Assembly: GCA_037013685.1 (NCBI GenBank)
Contig: CM072886.1
Location: forward strand, 2,914,001 to 2,978,000
Reading direction: 5' to 3'
Source: Acridotheres tristis
Lineage: Eukaryota; Chordata; Aves; Passeriformes; Sturnidae
Length of the DNA stretch: 64,000 bases
The notes below the pieces were generated by a model. That model had not been told where the DNA came from. It saw nothing but the letters and a program-made list of their open reading frames with translations, and made no database searches. Every line of letters starts with the position of its first letter. Within the stretch, counting starts at the first letter, position 1. Positions 51,501 through 55,200 of this stretch are shown here, one piece after another. Both the position numbers and the translations under genes were made by a program.

Positions 51501-51561
51501 TTCTGCTGAGAAATTCCCTCACCAGAGACGCGGCCACCTCTTGCACCAAGGCGCGGTCCAT
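394..51561 (-). CDS. MINDY4: MINDY4 gene, 5' and central part (3' exons off window)
   Basis: Probable MINDY-family cysteine deubiquitinase (MINDY-3/-4 branch, former DUF4205); family members trim Lys48-linked polyubiquitin in the cytosol or nucleus. The minus-strand exons, joined at consensus GT/AG sites in matching phases, read through as one protein that I recognise along its length. It has an N-terminal [13 protein letters not shown] segment, a [16 protein letters not shown] block, a DVEDEE block, [20 protein letters not shown] (oxyanion Gln), [11 protein letters not shown] (nucleophile Cys), [42 protein letters not shown] and [15 protein letters not shown]. About 650-695 codons are visible, against about 757 in the human protein, so roughly the last 100 residues, with the catalytic His, lie left of position 1. 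Confirmed exons are listed one by one; two linker exons are provisional. No frameshift or stop was seen in any confirmed exon, so the gene looks functional. The promoter is a CpG-rich region at the right end. Confidence 0.96.
774..1062 (-). mobile_element. CR1 LINE 3' fragment
   Basis: Inverted CR1 tail: ATCACAGAATATCCTGTGCTGGAAGGGACC, followed by CATCCAGCTCAGCTCCTGGCCC and further 3'-region sequence. Non-coding; it generates several small shadow frames. Confidence 0.9.
2335..3012 (+). mobile_element. CR1 LINE fragment, split by insertion
   Basis: 5' part at 2335-2473 (GAGGGTGGTGAGGCCCTGGC) and 3' part at 2868-3012 ending TCTTCCAACC…CATTCTGTGATTC, interrupted by the 394-bp insert. It lies in the intron between exons 17 and 16. 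Confidence 0.92.
2474..2867. mobile_element. 394-bp AT-rich insertion inside a CR1, with target-site duplication
   Basis: GACTCCT occurs at 2467-2473 and again at 2868-2874. Removing the intervening sequence plus one copy restores a continuous CR1 (GATGTGGACTCCT|CATCCCTG…GTTCAAG). The insert begins TGTCCTGTGTGATAAAAG if a 6-bp duplication is assumed, contains an A16 run, and has no coding capacity. A solo LTR of an ERVK-like element is a fair guess. Confidence 0.8.
3097..3160 (-). CDS. MINDY4: MINDY4 exon 16
   Basis: 64 nt: 1 nt plus 21 codons, acceptor GTTTTCAG|GGTGCG, donor ACCCAG|GTGAGT, ending in phase 0. It encodes [19 protein letters not shown] then TQ, the conserved LIGxHGYCTQ element of the deubiquitinase domain. 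Only 12 bp of intron separate its acceptor side from a ~300-bp duplicated sequence, so the branch point must lie within that repeat. Confidence 0.96.
3173..3471. repeat. ~300-bp duplicated intronic sequence, copy 1
   Basis: Near-identical to 12031-12312, from ATTTAAAACCAATTA to GCACTATTTGTG, in the same orientation. Differences are a handful of substitutions, a longer T run, and 13 extra bases (GTCACCACTAGTT) in this copy. It starts 12 bp beyond the exon 16 acceptor and ends against a CR1 fragment. No terminal features of a known transposon are clear. Confidence 0.95.
3472..3662 (-). mobile_element. CR1 LINE 3' fragment
   Basis: ATCACAGGATGGGTGAGGTTGGAAGGGATC opens an inverted, rather diverged CR1 tail. 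It abuts copy 1 of the ~300-bp duplication. Confidence 0.85.
4528..5530. repeat. 124-bp tandem array, about 8 copies
   Basis: The landmark TTTACAGCCCTAAAA recurs at about 4604, 4727, 4851, 4975, 5101, 5225, 5348 and 5471, a period of 123-126 bp. Each unit also carries CCCAAACTTTAG, TTTTCTCATAGAATTTC and GGAATCACAA. Copies differ at a few percent of sites; the outer left copies are the most diverged. It lies in the 16.7-kb MINDY4 intron and has no coding potential. Confidence 0.97.
5531..5682. repeat. 24-bp minisatellite, about 6 copies
   Basis: Six near-identical 24-bp units (ATTTCATCCCTTTTGCAAAAAC plus AT or GT) directly abutting the 124-bp array. Since 24 is a multiple of three, all frames stay open, giving repeat peptides on both strands that are not genes. 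Confidence 0.97.
5683..6290. other. Intronic CpG-rich island next to tandem arrays
   Basis: About 600 bp of GC- and CpG-rich sequence (CCGTCCCGCCAGCGCCGCGG, GTCGGGGACGAGGGGACG, CGGGCCCGCGAG) inside an otherwise AT-rich intron, bounded by the 24-bp array on the left and a (TA)n run on the right. Overlapping frames of 126-193 codons are open on both strands. On the minus strand 6111-6228 is bounded by an acceptor-like TTTTGCAG and a donor-like CCAG|GTAGG. I do not recognise the product. It could be an inserted exon or gene fragment, an internal promoter, or a GC-rich satellite remnant. Confidence 0.6.
6295..6322. repeat. (TA)n microsatellite
   Basis: About 13 TA dinucleotides. The next ~300 bp (to about 6630) is AT-rich; parts of it (TTGTGACTTCCAATCACG, AACCAATAAAACACTATT on the minus strand) recall passerine LTR sequence, but I cannot set boundaries. 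Confidence 0.85.
6630..12030 (-). other. Intron interior, no feature recognised
   Basis: Part of the 16.7-kb intron between exons 15 and 16. AT-rich, mostly unique sequence with scattered poly-A/T and an AAATAAAAT/(TA) run at 8994-9020. Open frames up to 212 codons (10179-10817, minus) show no recognisable domain or splice context. Confidence 0.7.
12031..12312. repeat. ~300-bp duplicated intronic sequence, copy 2
   Basis: Second copy of the sequence at 3173-3471, 8.9 kb away in the same intron and orientation. Identity is high across the whole length, so the duplication or transposition is recent. Confidence 0.95.
15832..15872. repeat. 9-bp tandem (AATTTAAAG)x4
   Basis: Four perfect copies of AATTTAAAG. 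The 3-codon period produces an artificial FFKFFKFFK peptide on the minus strand. Confidence 0.95.
17617..17795 (-). mobile_element. CR1 LINE 3' fragment
   Basis: ATCATAGAATTCTGGAATAG with GGGATCTTAAAGCCCATCC and CCTGCCATGGGCAGGGACACC: a well-preserved inverted CR1 3' end. Confidence 0.95.
19830..19897 (-). CDS. MINDY4: MINDY4 exon 15
   Basis: 68 nt: 22 codons plus 2 nt, acceptor TTTTTCAG|TTTGAA, donor CAACCT|GTGAGT. It encodes [20 protein letters not shown] then IN. The trailing CT joins G of the next exon (3160) as Leu. A 16.7-kb intron follows, the largest in the window. Confidence 0.96.
20189..20254 (-). CDS. MINDY4: MINDY4 exon 14
   Basis: 22 codons, phase 0 to phase 0, acceptor TTCCCAG|CTGATA, donor CACCAG|GTACTG. 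It encodes [18 protein letters not shown] followed by NIHQ, which corresponds to the CYEDLVTFLQQSIHQ helix of mammalian MINDY4. Confidence 0.96.
21249..21312 (-). CDS. MINDY4: MINDY4 exon 13
   Basis: 64 nt: 1 nt plus 21 codons, acceptor CCCTCCAG|GCCATC, donor GAAACT|GTAAGG, ending in phase 0. It encodes [20 protein letters not shown] plus Thr, the conserved QQF(S/T)PTGKYKADG motif. A second AG eight bases into the exon (ATCAG|GA) would break the frame, so the upstream acceptor is the one used. Confidence 0.96.
22239..22340 (-). CDS. MINDY4: MINDY4 exon 12
   Basis: 102 nt: 1 nt, 33 codons, 2 nt, acceptor GCCTGCAG|TTGTCT, donor GGCACT|GTGAGT. It encodes [20 protein letters not shown], then [13 protein letters not shown], matching the [20 protein letters not shown] stretch of the family. 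The first T completes Arg with CG of the preceding exon. Confidence 0.96.
22341..25920 (-). other. MINDY4 intron between exons 11 and 12
   Basis: 3.6 kb of mainly unique AT-rich sequence. No repeats of known family, no coding exons, no RNA gene recognised. Confidence 0.7.
25921..26009 (-). CDS. MINDY4: MINDY4 exon 11 (catalytic Cys)
   Basis: 89 nt: 29 codons plus 2 nt, acceptor CCCCCAG|GGTGGC, donor CACCCG|GTAAGG. The exon opens with [20 protein letters not shown]; the Cys is the predicted nucleophile of the thiol protease. It is intact, which argues that this is an active enzyme and not a pseudo-enzyme, subject to the His exon outside the window. Confidence 0.97.
26010..29094 (-). other. 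MINDY4 intron between exons 10 and 11
   Basis: Contains poly-A runs near 26.28 and 26.35 kb and the LTR at 28.05-28.45 kb. The stretch 27.83-28.05 kb is GC-richer. The 348-codon minus-strand frame spans LTR and unique sequence and has no recognisable domain. Confidence 0.7.
28050..28454 (-). mobile_element. Solo LTR of an endogenous retrovirus (approximate ends)
   Basis: Read on the minus strand this has a retroviral promoter layout: AATTGGACAGTTGACTCC, then ATGCAAATGGGCTAAAATC, a TATA box (CTATAAAAATG at about 28200), then AATAATAAT and a pyrimidine-rich end at ATCACA. The sequence resembles passerine ERV LTRs that I recall. No internal retroviral genes flank it, so it is a solo LTR. It explains the first ~400 bp of a 348-codon open frame (27413-28459). 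No clear target duplication was found. Confidence 0.65.
29095..29211 (-). CDS. MINDY4: MINDY4 exon 10 (oxyanion Gln)
   Basis: 39 codons, phase 0 to phase 0, acceptor TTTATAG|GAATTA, donor AAAAAG|GTACTG. It encodes [19 protein letters not shown] and then SFTFNN, followed by LKYGIVQKK. The Gln of YGIVQ corresponds to the residue that forms the oxyanion hole in MINDY enzymes, placed seven residues before the catalytic Cys in the next exon. Confidence 0.97.
30242..30351 (-). CDS. MINDY4: MINDY4 exon 9
   Basis: 110 nt: 2 nt plus 36 codons, from acceptor CAG|TTGATG (after a long T tract) to donor GCAAAA|GTAAGA; ends in phase 0. It encodes [15 protein letters not shown], then [20 protein letters not shown], the lead-in to the deubiquitinase domain (KPIDLSVAKEIK in mammals). 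Confidence 0.95.
30693..30751 (-). CDS. MINDY4: MINDY4 exon 8 (numbering includes candidates)
   Basis: 59 nt between acceptor CATGTAG|GAAGTC and donor GAACTGG|GTAAGT; one base, 19 codons, one base. It encodes [19 protein letters not shown], and the final G joins TT of the next exon to give Val in ELVDVEDEE. This matches the L-x-L-x-DVEDE run just before the catalytic domain of the mammalian protein. Confidence 0.9.
30866..30908. repeat. (TG)n/(TA)n microsatellite
   Basis: TGTGTGTGTGTG followed by CATATATATCTATACATATATAAATATAT in the intron between exons 8 and candidate exon 7. Confidence 0.9.
32326..32440 (+). mobile_element. CR1 LINE 3' end
   Basis: CAAGGTCAGGTTGGACAGGA through TCCTTTCCAACAAAACC to CATTCTGTGATTCTGTGA: the last ~110 bp of CR1, with the terminal 8-bp-type repeat. 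Confidence 0.95.
32517..32616 (-). CDS. MINDY4: Candidate MINDY4 linker exon
   Basis: Ends with a strong donor, GATGCCAG|GTGAGC, in phase 2, exactly what the confirmed next exon (30751, starting with one base of a codon) needs. The frame [19 protein letters not shown] joins it to [12 protein letters not shown]. The 5' end is unsure: TTCAG at 32617 gives 100 nt in phase with the microexon, while CCCAG at 32600 gives 83 nt in phase with the short form of exon 5. The residues do not align convincingly with the mammalian linker. Confidence 0.5.
34597..34700 (-). mobile_element. Degraded CR1 3' fragment
   Basis: CAGAGTCATGGAATAGTTGG and GATCCTCTAATGCAAATTC look like an old inverted CR1 tail. Weakly preserved. 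Confidence 0.5.
35060..35760. repeat. Complex tandem array in a MINDY4 intron
   Basis: Two related half-units alternate. One contains CCTCTCTCCAGGAAGGTGTGG (at 35141 and 35400); the other contains AGACAAAGGTGGAAGGAAATG (at about 35256, 35525 and 35670). Both include CCAAACCCTCTCCAGAGCACTGGAGATGATGC. The higher-order period is about 260-270 bp, with roughly 2.6 copies. A 278-codon minus-strand frame runs through it, but its peptide simply repeats. Confidence 0.9.
36104..36123 (-). CDS. MINDY4: Candidate MINDY4 microexon (20 nt)
   Basis: On the minus strand, acceptor TTTTCCAG precedes 20 nt ending in donor CCTG|GTGAGC. In the frame left by the long form of exon 5 it encodes NILYLPG, which resembles the KLYLPGG motif that I recall in the same linker position of mammalian MINDY4. 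A slightly longer version using the TTAG at 36132 is also in phase. Support is a short motif plus good splice sites, so it is tentative. Confidence 0.45.
37805..38402 (-). mobile_element. Solo ERV LTR, copy A (~600 bp)
   Basis: Shares about 600 bp with 48282-48883 in the same orientation. On the minus strand it runs from TGTTGGAACCC to GGTGCA, with a TATA box (AAAGTATAAATAAT), then AATAAA (GATTTAATAAACAA), the order of U3, R and U5 in an LTR. AAATT occurs at 37801-37805 and 38402-38406, a possible 5-bp target duplication. There is no internal retroviral sequence. Confidence 0.8.
40060..40340 (+). mobile_element. CR1 LINE 3' fragment
   Basis: Diverged CR1 ending GATCCTTGAGGTCCCTTCC, then AACCTGGTGTTGTGGGATTCTGTGA. 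The upstream part (GAGCCATTGGAACCATTCCC) also fits the CR1 3' region. Confidence 0.85.
41472..42188 (-). mobile_element. CR1 LINE, longest inverted copy (~700 bp)
   Basis: Starts as the inverted tail (TTTAGGTTGGAAAAGATCTC, AGATCATCCAGTCCAACCAT) and extends well into the C-terminal reverse-transcriptase flank and 3' UTR (GAGCCTCCTTTTCTCCAGGC, CTGAGCCCCTTTCCCAGCTC). Open frames here are remnants or antisense, with no intact ORF2. Confidence 0.95.
43099..43517 (-). CDS. MINDY4: MINDY4 exon 5 (two possible donors)
   Basis: Starts at acceptor TTTCCAG|GATCCC in phase 0. The segment is charged and disordered ([38 protein letters not shown]). Two donors are available. AAA|GTGAGT ends the exon at 43188 (110 codons, phase 0). 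CAC AG|GTGAGA ends it at 43099 (139 codons plus 2 nt). The longer form has the better consensus, adds a Lys/Arg-rich tail, and is in phase with both the candidate microexon at 36104 and the confirmed exon at 30751. I prefer the longer form; the sequence alone cannot decide. Confidence 0.88.
44528..44786 (-). CDS. MINDY4: MINDY4 exon 4
   Basis: 259 nt (1 nt plus 86 codons), from acceptor CCCTCTAG|GTCTGA to donor CCAGAG|GTGATT; ends in phase 0. The encoded segment is basic and disordered ([22 protein letters not shown]), then enters the conserved [16 protein letters not shown] motif, which corresponds to the GLIVRGMMSGP region of mammalian MINDY4. The first base completes the Arg codon begun in the preceding exon. 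Confidence 0.93.
45056..45292 (+). mobile_element. CR1 LINE 3' fragment
   Basis: GTGGTGAGGCCCTGGCACAG, GTGCCCAGAGAAGCTGTGGC and the end TTCCCTTCCAGCTC form a clear forward CR1 tail in MINDY4 intron 3. Confidence 0.95.
46585..46792 (+). mobile_element. CR1 LINE 3' fragment
   Basis: GATATTGGGAAGAAATTCCTCCCTGAGAGG through GGTCCCTTCCAACATTAACAC. Followed by a purine-rich A/G tract at 46850-46910. Confidence 0.95.
47651..47853 (-). CDS. MINDY4: MINDY4 exon 3
   Basis: 203 nt, phase 0 in and phase 2 out, from acceptor TGGCCAG|GCAAAG to donor TCCAG|GTACAG. The first part ([20 protein letters not shown]) is the conserved MINDY4 helix that follows exon 2. The remainder is Ser-rich and acidic ([30 protein letters not shown]) and looks disordered, as expected for the family linker. 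Confidence 0.94.
48282..48883 (-). mobile_element. Solo ERV LTR, copy B (~600 bp)
   Basis: Second member of the same LTR family, from TGTTAGATCCC to GGTGCA on the minus strand, with the same TATA and AATAAA positions. Divergence from copy A is roughly 10-15% by eye. It lies in MINDY4 intron 2; no clear target duplication is visible. Confidence 0.8.
49016..49135 (-). CDS. MINDY4: MINDY4 exon 2
   Basis: 40 codons, phase 0 to phase 0, from acceptor CCCTCAG|GGTTTG to donor AACAAG|GTGAGG. The protein starts [18 protein letters not shown] and continues through [14 protein letters not shown] to YKQNK, a block that is strongly conserved in MINDY4 and completes the N-terminal LisH-like region. It is the exon I recognise best in the 5' half of the gene. 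Confidence 0.96.
49290..49914 (+). mobile_element. CR1 LINE, ~620 bp forward copy
   Basis: Includes the CR1 C-terminal coding remnant (GGGAGGACTCCTAAACTCC, CCTGGAGAAAAGGAGACTCA) and the tail TCTCTTCCAACCCAGTGATTCTGTGA. Truncated at its 5' end, as is usual for CR1. Confidence 0.95.
51137..51454. repeat. 18-copy minisatellite in MINDY4 intron 1
   Basis: Eighteen copies of a 16-21-bp unit, GGCTGGATAAACCCCCC on the plus strand, with GATA and GACA versions intermixed. It begins about 45 bp into intron 1. Length variation is mainly in the C run (3 to 8). On the transcribed gene's sense strand the units read GGGGGG-TTTATCCAGCC, giving regularly spaced G runs. Confidence 0.95.
51499..51561 (-). CDS. 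MINDY4: MINDY4 exon 1 (start codon)
   Basis: 21 codons from ATG at 51561-51559 to Lys, followed by the donor AAG|GTAAAG; ends in phase 0. The start sits in a good Kozak context (GCC ATG G). The frame stays open upstream for almost 800 nt, but that stretch is simple repeat. I chose this ATG because the protein from here (MDRALVQ then [14 protein letters not shown]) matches the N-terminus of vertebrate MINDY4. Together with exon 2 (GLKKT…MDRE) it resembles a LisH motif, which is a dimerisation element; that reading is an inference from the Leu/Phe/Gly/Thr spacing. Confidence 0.95.
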
Positions 51562-51639
51562 GGCTCCGCCCCGGCTCCGGGCTCCGGGCTGCGGGGGATG
51601 CTCCGGCCGCGGCAGCCCCGCCGCATCGCCGCTGCCCGC

Positions 51640-51815
51640 GGCCCGAACCGGCACCGCGAACCGGCACCGGGAACCGGCACCGGGAACCGCGAACCGGGCA
51701 AGGGGAACCGGCACCGGGAACCGCACCGGGCACCGGGAACCGGGCACCGGGAACCGCGAACCGGGAACCGCGAACCGGCACCGGGAACCGCGAACCGGGA
51801 ACCGGCACGGGCACG
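51640..51815. repeat. GC-rich promoter minisatellite (ACCGGGAACCGCG family)
   Basis: About 175 bp made of permuted 6- and 12-bp words such as ACCGGC, ACCGGGA and ACCGCGA, lying immediately 5' of the MINDY4 coding start. Nearly every unit contains one or two CpGs. Unit boundaries are irregular, as in an old or actively slipping array. Confidence 0.9.
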
Positions 51816-51879
51816 GCTCCGCCCCACCGGGAGGGAGGGACGGAGGGAGGAAGGAGATCAGAGATGGAGGGAAGTTGTA

Positions 51880-52015
51880 GCGAACTGGGGAAAAAAAAAC
51901 CAAAAAACAAAAAAAACCAACAAAAAAACCAAACAAAAAAACCCCACAACAACAATACCAACCAAAAAAAAACAAAAAAAAAACCAAAAAAAAACCCAAA
52001 AAACATATAATGTAT
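51880..52015. repeat. A-rich low-complexity tract
   Basis: About 130 bp almost entirely of A with isolated CC or C (AAAAAACCAAAAAAC pattern), between the CpG-rich promoter and an AT microsatellite. It accounts for long lysine- or phenylalanine-rich open frames here, which are not genes. Confidence 0.95.
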
Positions 52016-52275
52016 ATGAACATAATAGAATATATATCGTAATATATTATATCTATTAATACTATGTCTATTAATATTATGTCTATTAATTTAATATTAT
52101 ATGGCATAATATAATGTAATATAATGTGATATGATATGTAATATGATAAAATGTAATATGATATAGATAATATGATATAATATGATATAATATGGTATAA
52201 TATGATATATGATATGATAAAATACGATATGATATGATATGATATAATATGATAGAATATGATATAATATATCAG
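52016..52275. repeat. AT microsatellite (GATAT/AATAT)n
   Basis: About 260 bp of degenerate 5-bp words (ATGAT, ATAAT, ATATG) with no other content. It forms the upstream limit of the repeat-built MINDY4 promoter region. Confidence 0.95.
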
Positions 52276-55200
52276 AATGATTTTTGGTTGCACTGAGTAG
52301 CAGCAGCTGCTCAGGGGTGATGCTCTTGAGGCACAGGGCTGCCTGCCCACCTCATCCCTGTGGTCCTAAGACTTGATTATTGTCCTTCATGTCGGTGACA
52401 GCCCCCTCCAGTGCAGCAAGCCCAGTTTGGCAGCACGATGTTCTGTACCCCACAGACAAGAAACCAGCTTGTAATAGTTTCACTGAGAAAAAAATCACTT
52501 TATTCTTAACCCATCAGCTGCATCCCACCTGCTCCAGTTTCCCAGGTGCTGCAGAGGGATTCCTGAGGCACATTTCCCACATTTCCCTAATCCCTGTCTG
52601 AGCTAAGGGCTGCCGAGCAGCCACACTCTGGGGATGCAGCGCTCCTGTCTCTGCAGGTCTGTTAATCAACAGCAGCTGGGGCTGCCTTGTGGGTTTGTGG
52701 TTTTAATCAGTGCTGCAGCTCACAGGTGTCCCTGTCCCAGCTCCAGGGTCCCTGTGGGTGGCACTCAGGGCACGTGGAGCTCAGCACAGCAGCTCTAGGA
52801 CCATTTGGCTGGTTCAGCATCACCAGCTACTGATCATACGCAGCCTAAAAACATTCTTCTGGTTAGGGGCTAAGGGAGGTGCTTCCAGTAATTTGACAGT
52901 TCCAGCAATCCAGCAAATGGAAGGTCCGGAAAGACTCCTTAAAGTTTTCTTTGAGCATTGTGGTATCTGTAAATACCATTATTTTCTGGAATGGGTAACA
53001 CTTAATGAGTATAATAGTGCTGGCTTTTAAGAGGCACCTGTACTTGGCTGACAACTTTTTGCTAGAGAATCTGGAATACAATAAAGCCTGATAATATTGC
53101 AAAGTAATTAGAACTAAAGTAATTATGTATAGCTTGTATAATTGTACAGAGGTGTGGGCTGCAGTTTGTCAACCCCTTTGTTCTCTGCTCTGTGCTCGGG
53201 AGAACATAATTGCACTTAAGCTTGATGTTTTATACTTTTTATTTGTCCAGTTAATGCCCCTGTGGTTTTCTGTAGAAATGCAGAACATTTCATTGCATGT
53301 AACAGCAGAAAGTGAAATGTATTAAGAGAAATTTAAACGTGAAATCCAGCAACTTTTTGTGAACAAAAGGCATTTTTGTAAATAGTGGGGTTGGAGAGTG
53401 GTTGATTTGTTGAAAGGAGTTGGCTGGTATTTGTGGTGATGAACAAGAAAGTTGGTTGATCACCTTGTTGCCAAAACGGTTTTTTTCACTCCACAGTTGT
53501 TTATTTTCCTATTGCCTGTCTCTTTTTTCCATGCCTTAGCTTGTTCAGAGGAGCTAGGGGGGAGGGAAATGAGTTAAAAGCACCAGAAAGAAATAGATGA
53601 GTGTGAATATACGCAGAGCCACAGAATAGAGAGTAACTTACCTGGGACAGTAATTGGAAATAAAGCTTAATGAGGACACGGGACAGAGCTTGGGCACAAA
53701 GACAGGACATGCTGGCCAGCCCCTCCTAACTCCTGACCTTTCTATTTCCCTTATACCAGGGTACCAAAATTGTGGGTGATACTTCCCATGCAGGGATCAT
53801 GGGGATGTGACCAATAGTGTGATCCAAACCCCTCAGAGCCAAGGGGGTGAATAATTCCATTTTTCCTCAATTTAACAGGCCATGCTCTGTATAGTTTGAA
53901 TAATCACATGATGGAAAACTTAGAATTTAAAGTTTTAGAATATTAGGAAGGAAGGAAGGATTGGGAGCTGGACTTTGATAATCTTTGTGGGTCCCTTCCA
54001 ACTCAGGGGATTCTATGATTCTCAGAGTGTGTATTTTCAGTAAAGATGCACCTGAGTGGATTTAGAAATTTTCTGGATAGCTTGATAGCACCTTGACTGA
54101 TTGGACCAGAATCTGTGGTGAACCAGACTCTTTGCTGCTTAAAAAAAAATAAAAATCACTATATGTAGCTATAGTTTCACCCTACAATTTAAATTTCCTT
54201 CGTGTCATCTTCTGTAAAGAATTGATCTTTGCATATCTGCATTTTATGGATATAATTTTCTCTCCTCTGTGATTCATGCCCTTTATTCACATGAATAATT
54301 TTCTCCTTGTTCATTGTTATTTAATGCAGCAGTACTTGAAATGATCCATTTTAAGCCTTAAATTAACCTTGGATGTGAGACATAAATTGGCAACATTGTA
54401 TTAGGGAAGAATCTATTAAATAATTGACAGAGTCTTTTAAATTGGTGCTTAAGCTCTCAAAGGCTGTGGTACCCCCTTCAGTTTATAGAATTTGAATTTG
54501 AGCAAAATGATGCATTTAGCTTGAATTTGGCTCATTAGTGCAGATATTGATTAGAAAAAATTCCATTTCAGTTTTGCAATTGTACATTTTATTTAGAAAT
54601 GTACAGTAGTTTATACTGACTGTGAATAAGAATACAGGAAATTACTGCTGATACACTGAAAACAAGGAAGATGTTTTTGGGGTGGGTGACCTGCCCTTGC
54701 CTGCAGCTTTGCAGGTTCACATTGCAGAGAAGGAGAATCAGTTCTGGGTGTTTATTGACAGCTTTGGTTTGGTCCAATATTTCTTGATTCACTCCAAAGT
54801 CTGTCAGAGATGTGGGAATCTCCCGAAGGTCTGTGTCACAAGAGCCCAGTAAAGAAATTTCACTGAGTGTTTTTGCTACATTTTCTCCATCAAGCATTCC
54901 TGGTGATTCCTTAGCTGGCCTCCCACTTTAATGCTTTGCAAGAAATTCTTACCATGAAGCTGAGTGTCCATTGTAAGGTTCTATTCAAATTAATTTCCAG
55001 CCTCTTAATTTCTTTTTTTGCTTTGACCTGCCATGTTTTATGCTTTTCAGCTCTCTACATGTGCATAAGCTTTCCACTTCTTTAAATTCTGACCTTTTCC
55101 TTCCTAAACTCACTGTTGAGGCAAACAAAAATTAATTGGATTTTCTTTCTTCTTTTTTTCCCTTTGGTCTGTGTTTTATCTGGCTTTCTAACCCAGTATT

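Larger units (their letters stand above)
51460..51870 (-). promoter_or_regulatory. CpG-rich MINDY4 promoter and 5' UTR
   Basis: This is the most CpG-dense stretch in the window. It surrounds the MINDY4 start codon and carries two GC boxes (CCGCCCC at 51566-51572 and 51819-51825). I see no TATA box at a sensible distance. It fits a TATA-less CpG-island promoter, but most of the density comes from an embedded GGAACC/CGAACC repeat. The transcription start cannot be placed from sequence. Confidence 0.75.

Noticed and set aside
51484..52350. 288-codon frame extending MINDY4 exon 1 upstream
   Set aside because: The extension is translation of AT, A-rich and GC simple repeats; homology supports the ATG at 51561.
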